Of a stretch of DNA of 64,000 bases, positions 1 through 7,416 are shown in pieces. Within the stretch, counting starts at the first letter, position 1, and every line of letters starts with the position of its first letter. The stretch is from Pseudomonas linyingensis (GTDB lineage: Bacteria; Pseudomonadota; Gammaproteobacteria; Pseudomonadales; Pseudomonadaceae): positions 1-64,000 of the forward strand of contig NZ_FNZE01000008.1 in the NCBI RefSeq assembly GCF_900109175.1. Direction: 5' to 3'. Position numbers and translations under genes: made by a program. Under the pieces are notes generated by a model, which was not told where the DNA came from, searched no databases, and saw only the letters and a list, made by a program, of their open reading frames with translations.

Positions 1-129
1 CTGCTCCTGTATATATCGACGAAACGCCTCGCGATTCAGCCGCTTGCGCTGACTCACCTGCCCGGCACGGACGCTCTCGGCAACCTGGTAAACGGACTTG
101 GCCAAATCCACTGCAATCTGCTTGCACAT
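1..129 (-). CDS. IS110-family transposase, N-terminal fragment (cut by window start)
   Basis: The minus strand opens with ATG at 129 and stays open for 43 codons to base 1, so the gene continues beyond the window. The peptide begins MCKQIAVDLAKSVYQVAES, the usual N-terminus of the DEDD (RuvC-like) domain of IS110/IS1111 transposases; the aspartate in AVDLAKS corresponds to the first acidic catalytic residue. The family moves circular elements by a DEDD recombinase and, in the IS110 group, uses an RNA made from a non-coding element end. The adjoining non-coding stretch with a large stem-loop (210-246) may belong to the same element. Family assignment rests on this short N-terminus only, and whether the copy is intact cannot be seen. 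Confidence 0.75.
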   Translation of the reverse strand, partial: MCKQIAVDLAKSVYQVAESVRAGQVSQRKRLNREAFRRYIQEQ

Positions 130-209
130 CGCTGGAATCCTCCGAACGCCACTCACGGCACCGCTGGTGCGGGTAAGTGTGGTGCAAGGAGAGTCCATTA
201 CAGCACTCC

Positions 210-246
210 AGCCGACGACAAAAAGCTGCGCTTTTTACCGTCGGCT
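210..246. repeat. large imperfect stem-loop upstream of the IS110-type gene
   Basis: Left arm 210-217 (AGCCGACG) pairs with 239-246 (CGTCGGCT), then after an AC/AC mismatch 220-226 pairs with 230-236, leaving a three-base loop at 227-229. It lies between the divergent transposase fragment and the small exported-protein gene. It could be a terminator (the inner arm ends in five T on either strand), part of a non-coding RNA of the IS element, or a palindromic target of the IS. Sequence alone does not decide. Confidence 0.6.
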
Positions 247-282
247 GAGCTTTCACGTATACCTCAATCAAAAGGACGAGTC

Positions 283-705
283 GTGAACAAAGCTATACTA
301 ATTTTTGGAATGCTGTTTTCACTGTCAGCTTTAGGTTCTGAACAATACGACGGAATACCAGATAAATTCATGGAGCTGGTGGCTAAAGGTGAAAGTGAGG
401 CCGCACTCGATTCGTTTTTTGGAAAACCTAAAGACCCTAAAAAAGTCACTGCAGAATCGATTTATGCCAAGGAAAAATCAGTCAAAATTCTAAACCAATT
501 TGGTAAGTATTATTTCCATGAAAAAATTTCAGAAGAGAAAATAGGTTCTCGATACGCATTGCTAACCTACATCATTGGTTACGATGAAAAACCTTTGTTT
601 ATATCAATCTCTCTGTATAAAAAAGAAAATTCTTGGGCCGTTAAGTCATATAAAACAAATTCTAACTATAAGGAGTTAGTCAAGGACGTCAATGAAGGTA
701 CATAG
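283..705 (+). CDS. small exported protein of unknown function, AT-rich
   Basis: A 140-residue protein starts at GTG 283, with AAAGGA (271-276) as ribosome binding site. Residues 1-18 form a short signal peptide (MNKAILIFGMLFSLSALG) with probable cleavage before SEQYDG. The mature part is Lys/Glu/Tyr-rich, with alternating helix and strand and no membrane segment or cysteine. I do not recognise the family; it resembles DUF4019-like small periplasmic proteins in size only. Codon use is markedly AT-rich (AAA, ATT, TAT) compared with the GC-rich genes to the right. Together with the IS fragment beside it, this suggests acquisition by transfer. Nothing in the sequence indicates a function. Confidence 0.65.
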   Translation: MNKAILIFGMLFSLSALGSEQYDGIPDKFMELVAKGESEAALDSFFGKPKDPKKVTAESIYAKEKSVKILNQFGKYYFHEKISEEKIGSRYALLTYIIGYDEKPLFISISLYKKENSWAVKSYKTNSNYKELVKDVNEGT

Positions 706-791
706 CATGAGTAAAGCCTTGTCAATCCTGTCGTCAGTGCGGTTGCATTCGCCCGGGCTAAATCCTATCAATTAACCAAGCGTTGGGGAAC

Positions 792-1526
792 ATGACTGCA
801 CTTGATGCAAATTCAACCTCTGGACTCCAAGATCAACTTGATGAGTTGGCAGCGCGCGCTCGGCGGGAGTTTGTCGACGTTTCGGACTTCATTTGGAAAG
901 CCCCGCGTCTTATCGAACACGAGAGGGAGTTGGAACTCTCCAAGCTGGATGCCTACTTTCCAAATCACCCGGAATTGCGGAAGCGTAGGTGGGATTTAGA
1001 GTCGCACAAACTTGACCACACCTTTCCCTATCTCATTGCTGTGGGGAATCTCTTTGGTGCCGTTTCATTATTTGAGTCGTACCTGCTTTTGTTGGCTGGC
1101 GAAATTCAACCACATGTCGCTGTTCAGCTTCGAGATGTCAAAGGTCAGGGCGTTAGCCGCCTATTCAGGTTTTTTCGATTGGTAGGAATGTCTCCGGAGC
1201 AGGTTTTCCTACACGAGCAGGTGCAAGCGGCAATCAAGATTCGTAACTGCCTTACGCACGCGAGCGGCATGTTGGCTTGGTCGCGTGAGAGTTGCGATCT
1301 TAGAAGGATTCAAAGCGCTGGAGCATATCTCAGTCCCGAACACCGAAGAATGCGTCTGGATAGAGGGTCCAGATTTGATGAAGTTCTCGTTGGTGAGTCG
1401 GCGTTTGGTGACCGATTGGTCGTGGATAACCGGTATAGCCATGTTCTGTGCAGCTATCTGCACACGTACTACTCTGCTCTGTGTGAGGCCGCTAAATCTG
1501 TGTTTTCATCTCCGGAGTATCAATAA
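792..1526 (+). CDS. HEPN-like domain protein of unknown function
   Basis: This 244-residue protein is read from ATG 792, preceded by TTGGGGA; an in-frame TTG at 783 adds three residues. It is mostly helical. The stretch IKIRNCLTHASG near residue 150 contains RNxxxH (R-N-C-L-T-H), the signature of HEPN domains. Members include toxin or anti-phage RNases and non-catalytic nucleotide-binding proteins. A hydrophobic helix around residues 80-105 (LIAVGNLFGAVSLFESYLLLL) is the kind of packing helix seen in such folds rather than a clear transmembrane anchor. No antitoxin-like partner is adjacent. Base composition is intermediate, and the gene sits in the probably acquired left edge. Domain assignment is by motif only; function is not established. 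Confidence 0.6.
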   Translation: MTALDANSTSGLQDQLDELAARARREFVDVSDFIWKAPRLIEHERELELSKLDAYFPNHPELRKRRWDLESHKLDHTFPYLIAVGNLFGAVSLFESYLLLLAGEIQPHVAVQLRDVKGQGVSRLFRFFRLVGMSPEQVFLHEQVQAAIKIRNCLTHASGMLAWSRESCDLRRIQSAGAYLSPEHRRMRLDRGSRFDEVLVGESAFGDRLVVDNRYSHVLCSYLHTYYSALCEAAKSVFSSPEYQ

Positions 1527-1643
1527 TGTCCAGTCCGTAATTCAATCTGACCTGTTGCGGCACGAGCCAAAAGCAAAATTGGCAGATTTATTATTGTTGT
1601 TCGTGAAGCTGCCAGTTATCCGTAGAAGTTGATTTCTCAACGT

Positions 1644-1670
1644 GAAAAATCAGGCGGCCCAAGGGCCGCC
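1644..1670 (-). terminator. Rho-independent terminator after the TPP enzyme gene
   Basis: GGCGGCCC (1653-1660) pairs with GGGCCGCC (1663-1670) around a two-base turn; on the minus strand the stem is followed by TGATTTTT. It sits 10 bases beyond the stop codon of the TPP enzyme gene. Confidence 0.85.
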
Positions 1671-1679
1671 CGTTCTCTT

Positions 1680-3362
1680 TCAACGCCCCCGCAGCGCCTG
1701 TTCGCGAATCTGCGCGAGGCTCTGCCGCGGAGTCAGCGCCTGCGGGTCGACGCGGATCTCCAGCAGTGCCGCCTTGCCCGCCCTGCGGGCGCGGGTGAAG
1801 GCGCCGGGGAAGTCGGCGGTGTGCTCCACAACCTCGGCGTACAGGCCGTAGGCCTGGGCCAGGGCGGCGAAGTCCGGGTTGTGCAGCTCGGTGCCGCAGA
1901 CCCGGCCAGGGTAGTGGCGCTCCTGGTGCATGCGGATGGTGCCGTACATGCCGTTGTTGACCACGATGAAGATCACCCGTGCGTCGTACTGGATGGCGGT
2001 GGCCAGTTCCTGGCCGTTCATCATGAAGCAGCCGTCGCCGGCGAAGCTCAGCACGGTGCGCCCCGGCGCGGCCAGTGCGGCGGCGATGGCCGCCGGCACG
2101 CCGTAGCCCATGGAGCCGTTGGTGGGCGCCAGCTGGGTGCGGAAGGCGGGGTACTGGTAGAAGCGGTGCAGCCATACCGCGTAGTTGCCGGCGCCGTTGC
2201 AGAGGATGCTGTCCTCCGGCAGGTGCTCGCCCAGCCAGGCGATGATCTCGCCCATCTGCACCGGGCCGGGCGAGGGCGGGCAGTCGAGGTTGCTGCGGTA
2301 GTCCTGGTTGAGCTGCTCGATCCAGGCCGCATGGCGGCGGGCGTCCACGGCGGGCAGTGCGGCGGCCTGGGCGGCGAAGGCTTCCGGGCTGCTGGCGATG
2401 GCCAGCGCCGGTTGGTAGACGCGGCCCAGCTCTTCGAGGCCGGCGTGCACGTGGATCAGCGTCTGCCGCGGGGTGGGGATGTCCAGCAGGGTGTAGCCGC
2501 TGCTGCTGATCTCGCCGAGGCGGCTGCCGACCACCAGCAACAGATCGGCCTGTTGCACCGCCTCGCGCAGCTCCGCGCTGGCGGCCAGGCCGAGGTCGCC
2601 GGCGTACTGCGGATGGCGGTTGTCGAACAGGTCCTGGCGACGGAACGACAGAGCCACGGGCAGGCGCTGCTGCTCGGCAAAGGTGCGCATGTCGGCCACC
2701 GCCTGGGCGGTCCAGCCGCCGCCACCGAGGACCAGCAGCGGGCGCTGCGCCTGCTCAAGCAGGGCCTGCATCTCGGCGAGCTGTGCCGGCGCCGGATGGC
2801 AGTCGACGCGCCGGCTGGGCAGGGCGTCGGCCACCTCGACCACGTCGGTCAGCATGTCCTCGGGCAGCACCACCACCACCGGACCGGGGCGGCCGCTGAT
2901 GGCGCGCTGGAAGGCCTGGGCCAGTTGCTCCGGCAGGCGCCGGGCGTCTTCGATCTGCACCACCCACTTGGCCAGCGGGGCATACATCTGCTGGTAGTCG
3001 ACTTCCTGGAACGCTTCGCGGCCGAGCTGGTCGCGGGCCACCTGGCCGATGAACAGCAGCATTGGCGTGGAGTCCTGGAAGGCGGTGTGCACGCCGACCG
3101 AGGCGTTGGTGGCGCCGGGGCCGCGGGTGACGAAGCAGATGCCCAGCTGGCCGGTCAGCTTGCCGTGCGCCTCGGCCATGTAGGCGGCGCCGCCCTCCTG
3201 GCGGCACACCACCAGGTCGATCTGCTCGCGGACATCGTGCAGGGCGTCGAGCACCGCCAGGTAGCTCTCGCCGGGCACGCAGAAGGCGCGCTCCACGCCA
3301 TTGAGCAGAAGAGCATCGACCAGAATCTGGCCACCGGTGCGGGGTTTGATAACGGAATTCAC
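1680..3362 (-). CDS. thiamine-diphosphate-dependent decarboxylase/synthase (acetolactate synthase family, AruI-like)
   Basis: A 560-residue enzyme with the three-domain layout of ThDP enzymes: N-terminal PYR domain (about 10-170) with the cofactor-activating glutamate in CRQEGGAAYMAEA, a central domain (about 190-330), and the PP domain (about 360-540) with the metal/ThDP motif GDGCFMMNG ending in VVNNGMYG. Length and sequence fit the acetolactate-synthase-like group that includes AruI, the 2-ketoarginine decarboxylase of Pseudomonas (known family). No small regulatory subunit gene is next to it, so a true biosynthetic IlvB role is less likely. A neighbouring periplasmic amino-acid racemase and a lysine/saccharopine-type dehydrogenase on the same strand suggest catabolism of basic amino acids (inference). 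It is followed by a strong terminator and separated from the racemase by another, so it probably has its own promoter. Confidence 0.85.
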   Translation of the reverse strand: MNSVIKPRTGGQILVDALLLNGVERAFCVPGESYLAVLDALHDVREQIDLVVCRQEGGAAYMAEAHGKLTGQLGICFVTRGPGATNASVGVHTAFQDSTPMLLFIGQVARDQLGREAFQEVDYQQMYAPLAKWVVQIEDARRLPEQLAQAFQRAISGRPGPVVVVLPEDMLTDVVEVADALPSRRVDCHPAPAQLAEMQALLEQAQRPLLVLGGGGWTAQAVADMRTFAEQQRLPVALSFRRQDLFDNRHPQYAGDLGLAASAELREAVQQADLLLVVGSRLGEISSSGYTLLDIPTPRQTLIHVHAGLEELGRVYQPALAIASSPEAFAAQAAALPAVDARRHAAWIEQLNQDYRSNLDCPPSPGPVQMGEIIAWLGEHLPEDSILCNGAGNYAVWLHRFYQYPAFRTQLAPTNGSMGYGVPAAIAAALAAPGRTVLSFAGDGCFMMNGQELATAIQYDARVIFIVVNNGMYGTIRMHQERHYPGRVCGTELHNPDFAALAQAYGLYAEVVEHTADFPGAFTRARRAGKAALLEIRVDPQALTPRQSLAQIREQALRGR

Positions 3363-3380
3363 AGGTCACTCCTTCACATG

Positions 3381-3407
3381 CAAAACGGGCGCCCGTGAGG
3401 CGCCCGT
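3381..3407 (-). terminator. Rho-independent terminator after the racemase gene
   Basis: Nine-base arms 3385-3393 (ACGGGCGCC) and 3399-3407 enclose a five-base loop; on the minus strand they are followed by TTTTG (3381-3385). It lies just past the racemase stop codon and upstream of the TPP enzyme start. Confidence 0.85.
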
Positions 3408-3428
3408 AGATGGCTGAGGTCGGCCGCG

Positions 3429-4676
3429 TTACTGCGCCGCCTGTTCCGGCTTGAGGAATTTCGGGTTGGAGTTGCCCCAGACCGTGTAGAGGTCGGCGAG
3501 CAGGGCACCGTTGAACTCTTCCAGCTCGCTTTGGGCAATTTCCTCCTTGCCCTGGGTGCCGAACAGCACCACCTCGGCACCGGGGTGTACGTCGGGAATG
3601 GCGGTGACGTCGACCATCAGGGTGTTCATCGACACCTTGCCGACCACCGGAGCGCGGTAGCCGTTGATCAGCACCGCTGCCTTGTTGGTGAACACCCGGC
3701 GGTAGCCGTCGGAGTAGCCGACCGAGATGTTGGCCAGACGCGAGTCGCGGGGCAGGGTGAAGGTGCTGTCGTAGCCGACCTTGTTGCCGGCCGGGTACTC
3801 GTTGACCGAGGCGACGCGCGACTTGAAGTTCATCACCCGGCGGTACTCGGTGTAGCTGGGCACGGTGTCGCCATACAGGGCGCCGCCGGGGCGGACCATG
3901 TCCAGGTGTGCCTCCGGCACTTCCAGGGTGGTGAAGGAATTGGCGCAGTGCAGCAGCAGCTGGCTGCGGTCGAGCTTGCCGTGCTCGATGACCCAGGCGG
4001 ACTCCTCCTTGAACTTGTCGAGGCCCTTGAGCACCTCGGCGCGGTCCTCGAAGGGGAAGTGGGTCATGATCCCGGCGACCTGCAGGCCCGGCATGTTGAC
4101 GATGTCCACGGCGGCCAGCTTGCCTTCGGTGGTGCCCATTTCCAGGCCGTTGCGGCTGATGCCGGCGGAATTCAGGCCGAGGTGGATGCGCACGGTCTTG
4201 TGCTCGGCCTGCGCCAGCTGGGCGACCTTCTCGGCGAATTCGAGGTCGCCGACCAGTTCTTCCATGTCGTACTGCAGGGCGTGCTGCACTTCGCCGAGGG
4301 TGGCGGTGCGCACGCGCATCAGGCGTCCGGTGAAGCCGTTTTCGCGGACGATGCGCGCTTCTTCGTTGCTGGCCACGCCGATGCAGGGGATGCCGGTGGC
4401 GATCACCGAGGGCATCAGCAGGTCGATGCCGTGGCCGTAAGCGTCGGCCTTCATCACCGCGCAGATCTGCGTCTTGGCGCCGACATGCTTCTGCAGCGCG
4501 GCGATGTTGTGCTCGAAAGCGACCTTGTCGATCTCGATCCAGGCGTTGGCGCCCTGGGCCTCGCGGCTGGCGGCATCGGCGGCGCCAGTGGCGTTGATCA
4601 GGGTGGGTGCGGCCAGTGTATGGCCGGCGAGCAGGGTGAGGGAAATCGCGATGGCGAGGCTGTTGCGCTTGAACAT
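3429..4676 (-). CDS. alr: periplasmic broad-specificity amino-acid racemase (alanine racemase fold)
   Basis: This 415-residue PLP enzyme has a clear Sec signal peptide at residues 1-23 (hydrophobic AIAISLTLLAGHTLA, then APTLI). Pyridoxal phosphate is expected on Lys76 in AVMKADAYGHG. The second catalytic base, a tyrosine, lies in NKVGYDSTF, and the conserved GYSDGY motif follows. An exported alanine-racemase-fold enzyme of this length is characteristic of the broad-spectrum racemases of Pseudomonas putida and Vibrio, which racemise lysine, arginine and others in the periplasm (known family). The cytoplasmic cell-wall alanine racemases are shorter and lack the leader. A terminator directly follows. 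The neighbouring TPP enzyme and saccharopine-dehydrogenase-like gene suggest that products feed basic amino-acid catabolism (inference). Confidence 0.9.
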   Translation of the reverse strand: MFKRNSLAIAISLTLLAGHTLAAPTLINATGAADAASREAQGANAWIEIDKVAFEHNIAALQKHVGAKTQICAVMKADAYGHGIDLLMPSVIATGIPCIGVASNEEARIVRENGFTGRLMRVRTATLGEVQHALQYDMEELVGDLEFAEKVAQLAQAEHKTVRIHLGLNSAGISRNGLEMGTTEGKLAAVDIVNMPGLQVAGIMTHFPFEDRAEVLKGLDKFKEESAWVIEHGKLDRSQLLLHCANSFTTLEVPEAHLDMVRPGGALYGDTVPSYTEYRRVMNFKSRVASVNEYPAGNKVGYDSTFTLPRDSRLANISVGYSDGYRRVFTNKAAVLINGYRAPVVGKVSMNTLMVDVTAIPDVHPGAEVVLFGTQGKEEIAQSELEEFNGALLADLYTVWGNSNPKFLKPEQAAQ

Positions 4677-4833
4677 CCTTGAATCTCCTTGGCGTTTTTA
4701 TTCTCGGAGCGGCACATGCTGGTATGGAGCTGCCCCGGCCGGAAATGGCCAGGGCAGTAGGCCCGCAGGGTGCGCAGGGCGCAGCCCATCCCCGGGGCGC
4801 CGCTGCGCCCCCTGCGGGTAAAGCAAAGGGATC

Positions 4834-4863
4834 AAACGAAACCTGCCCGCGATTGCGGGCAGG
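4834..4863 (-). terminator. Rho-independent terminator after the saccharopine-dehydrogenase-like gene
   Basis: CCTGCCCGC (4842-4850) pairs with GCGGGCAGG (4855-4863) around GATT; the minus-strand tail reads TTTCGTTT. It lies 10 bases beyond the stop codon. Confidence 0.8.
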
Positions 4864-4872
4864 TGTTCAGAC

Positions 4873-5970
4873 TCAGGCCGCTTCGCGGGCTTCGTCGGCG
4901 TGCTCTTCGTAGGCCTTGCCGAAGCGGTTGGCCAGGAAGTCGTTTAGGGCTACCTGCTCCTGGCTGATGAAGCCGGACTGCGGCAGGCGCTTGGCGCGGA
5001 ACAGGTCCAGGGCGGCGCAGATGCCGGCCGCGGTGGTGATCTGGATGGCGCTGGTCAGGCGGCCGCCCTGCACGTTGGCGAAGATCTTGCGGCTGAACAC
5101 TTCCTGCACCAGCTTGCCGTCCTTCAGGCCGTTGACGGTGACGAACACCAGCACCACGTCCTGCATGGTGGTCGGTACGGCGCCGCGCAGGATGTCCTTG
5201 AGCTTTTCCTGGTTGCCGGCCAGACGCAGATCCTCGAGGAGGAACTTCATCAGGTCGCGGTGGCCCGGGTAGCGCACGGTCTTGTAGTCCAGGGTTTCGA
5301 CCTTGCCGCTCAGGGTCTCGCACAGGGTGCCCAGGCCGCCGGAGGTGTTGAAGGCTTCGTACTCGACGCCGTCGAGGGAGAAGTGCTCGAGACCTTCCAT
5401 CGGCTGCACCAGCTGCAGGCGGCCGTTGCGGATCGCTTCGCACGGGTGGCAGTACTCGTTGACCAGGCCGTCGACGCTCCAGGTCAGGTTGTACTTCAAC
5501 GAGTTGGTCGGGAACTCGGGCAGGGCGCCGACGCGCATCTTCACTTCACGCACGCTGTCGAAGCGGGCGGCCAGCGAGTGGGCGGCGATGCCGATGAAGC
5601 CCGGGGCCAGGCCGCACTGCGGCATGAACGCGGTCTTGGCGTCCTTGGCCAGCTCCATGATGGTCTTGGTGGCATGCACGTCTTCGGTCAGGTCGAAGTA
5701 GTGGGTACCGGTGTTCTTGGCCGCCTTGGCCACGCCGATGGCCATGTGGTAGGGCAGGGCGTTGAGCACGGCGTCCTGGTCGGCCATGGCCTTCTCCAGG
5801 GCGGCGCCGTCAGCCGAATCCAGCTCCAGGGTGGCGATACCCAGTTCGGCAATGGCGCTCAGCGAACTGCTGTCGCGGTCGGCGACGACCACTTTGTAGT
5901 CGCCGGTGTTGTTCAGCAGTTGAGCGATGGTGTAGCCGATGTGACCAGCGCCAAGCAGGAGTACGTTCAT
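4873..5970 (-). CDS. saccharopine dehydrogenase/lysine dehydrogenase-like NAD(P)-dependent oxidoreductase
   Basis: A 365-residue protein. The N-terminus MNVLLLGAGHIGYTIAQLL is a Rossmann GxGxxG nucleotide-binding motif, followed by VVVADRD, the acidic end of strand 2 that favours NAD. The rest matches the catalytic half of the saccharopine dehydrogenase family (CGLAPGFIG around residues 118-126, YPGH, TTAAGICAAL near the C-terminus). Length and lack of an N-terminal lysine-ketoglutarate reductase part fit L-lysine 6-dehydrogenase-like or carboxynorspermidine-dehydrogenase-like members. Context with the racemase favours oxidation of lysine or a related basic amino acid (inference). It starts at ATG 5970 and is divergent from the dioxygenase gene across 321 bases. 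Confidence 0.8.
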   Translation of the reverse strand: MNVLLLGAGHIGYTIAQLLNNTGDYKVVVADRDSSSLSAIAELGIATLELDSADGAALEKAMADQDAVLNALPYHMAIGVAKAAKNTGTHYFDLTEDVHATKTIMELAKDAKTAFMPQCGLAPGFIGIAAHSLAARFDSVREVKMRVGALPEFPTNSLKYNLTWSVDGLVNEYCHPCEAIRNGRLQLVQPMEGLEHFSLDGVEYEAFNTSGGLGTLCETLSGKVETLDYKTVRYPGHRDLMKFLLEDLRLAGNQEKLKDILRGAVPTTMQDVVLVFVTVNGLKDGKLVQEVFSRKIFANVQGGRLTSAIQITTAAGICAALDLFRAKRLPQSGFISQEQVALNDFLANRFGKAYEEHADEAREAA

Positions 5971-6291
5971 TGTTGTTATCTCCGGGTTCGGTTGAATACG
6001 GAGCCAGTCTAGGTGGGGTGTCTGTTCGTCGATAAGACGTAAAGTGCCGCAATTCGATGACGCGACAAGTCAATCTGACGAGCTTGGCCGACAATATGTC
6101 GCAATTGCGCCGGCGAGACGGAATTTTCGGGCTTGTGTGCCGGCGGTGGTTGAACTGGCGCCTTGCTCAAGCCCCGGTGGCTCGATCATGGGCTTGATCC
6201 GCGCTCCTGCAGGCTGGCCAATGGCTCTGGCCAAACCCCCGATGCAGTGCCAGCATGACCTGCAGGTATTCGCATTACTCGGGGGCACGAC
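5971..6291. promoter_or_regulatory. divergent intergenic region with a repeated GCAATT motif
   Basis: This 321-base gap must carry promoters for the minus-strand dehydrogenase and probably for the plus-strand dioxygenase. Two similar blocks, 6044-6056 (GTGCCGCAATTCG) and 6097-6109 (TGTCGCAATTGCG), are 53 bases apart, which would suit a dimeric regulator. No regulator gene is adjacent, and no convincing -35/-10 pair was found by eye. Confidence 0.3.
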
Positions 6292-7062
6292 ATGGCCACC
6301 AGCGAACTCTTGGCACCCCTGACCGCCAGCCGTCTGCAGGCACTGCACCGCGACGGTTTCGTCCTGCTGCCGGGAGTGCTGGATGCTGCCCGGGTCGCCA
6401 CCCTGCGCACGGCGATCGACCGCCTCGAGCCCCAGCACTGGGACTACAGCGGCCTGTGCGACCATTACAAGTGCGTGTTCAACCGCGATCCGCTGTGGCT
6501 GGCGTTTCTCGATCTGGACGGGGTCATCGAGCTGGCCGAGGCGGCCCTCGACGCCGATTGCCACATCATCGGCCAGACCGCCTGGCGCAGCCATCCGGGC
6601 TTCGTCGGCGCCGAACTGCATCTGGACTATCTGGTCATGGAGCTGCCGCCAAGCCTGCTGGCCGATCCCGGCTTCGAATTGCCGATGCAGATCTGCACCG
6701 CACACCTCTACCTCGACGACATCGATGCCGACCTCAGCCCCACCCGGGTGATCCCGGGCAGCCACCGCGCGGGGCGCCCGCCCGCGGCCGGAGAAAACCA
6801 CTGGCAGGGCCGCACGGCGCAGCCGGTGCTGTGTCGGGCCGGGGACGTGCTGATGTTTCGCAGCGAGCTGTGGCACGCCGGCAGCGACAACCGCACCGCC
6901 GACCGCAGCCGCTACCTGCTGCAGGTGCACTACGGCCGGCGCATGGTGGCGCAGAAGTTCTCGCCCTACCTGCACTGGCACTTCAATCCCGAGGTGCTGG
7001 CTGCCGCGACGCCACGGCAACGGCGCCTGCTGGGTGAGCACGAGGAAGCCGAATACGACTGA
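6292..7062 (+). CDS. phytanoyl-CoA dioxygenase family protein (Fe(II)/2-oxoglutarate oxygenase)
   Basis: This 256-residue cytoplasmic protein has the double-stranded beta-helix signature of the PhyH family. The proximal iron ligands are HLD in GAELHLDYLV (about residues 106-108). The distal histidine lies in ELWHAGSDN (about residue 197). The 2-oxoglutarate-binding arginine follows in DRSRYLLQVHY. The N-terminus (GFVLLPGVLDAARV) is the usual family opening. Substrate cannot be told from sequence; bacterial members hydroxylate lipids, amino acids or antibiotic precursors. It begins at ATG 6292 after GGGGGCACGAC and stands alone, not in an obvious operon. Confidence 0.8.
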   Translation: MATSELLAPLTASRLQALHRDGFVLLPGVLDAARVATLRTAIDRLEPQHWDYSGLCDHYKCVFNRDPLWLAFLDLDGVIELAEAALDADCHIIGQTAWRSHPGFVGAELHLDYLVMELPPSLLADPGFELPMQICTAHLYLDDIDADLSPTRVIPGSHRAGRPPAAGENHWQGRTAQPVLCRAGDVLMFRSELWHAGSDNRTADRSRYLLQVHYGRRMVAQKFSPYLHWHFNPEVLAAATPRQRRLLGEHEEAEYD

Positions 7063-7416
7063 GCGCAGGTCGCCATACCCAGCCCTCGGCGTGGCTCGGC
7101 CAGTGCATTGCGCTTCGCCTGCGCCATCCCGCGCTCAAGTCGAGCAGTCGGTCCTGGAGCCGGTGCGAGTGCCGATGCCCGTTCACGCAGCCCCACCATT
7201 CAGGGGGGCGCGAGTCCGCTGCTGTTCTCAAAATTTTACCCGAGACTCGCTCGCGAGCCCTGTTTTCAACGACTAGCCTCACATATAGCGTTTGGCTACT
7301 AGGGCAGATCGGCACAGACGATGTGCAACGTTGGTTGGCGGCCTGGAGAGGGTCGGGCTGAGAGGTTCAGGGTTACCGTTTATTGAGTTGCGATTTTATC
7401 TGAAGGGTCATGACTC
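7063..7416. other. 354-base gap upstream of the motor-like operon
   Basis: No credible gene is seen on either strand. The right half is AT-richer (CTCAAAATTTTACC, TTTATTGAGTTGCGATTTTATC) and is the likely promoter and leader of the operon starting at 7417, where GAAGGG (7401-7406) is the ribosome binding site. No known operator was recognised. Confidence 0.4.

Noticed and set aside
690-795. Possible integron attC site between the AT-rich gene and the HEPN-like gene
   Set aside because: GTTGGGG and TTAACC lie close by, but no RYYYAAC/GTTRRRY pair with the required inner arms was found.
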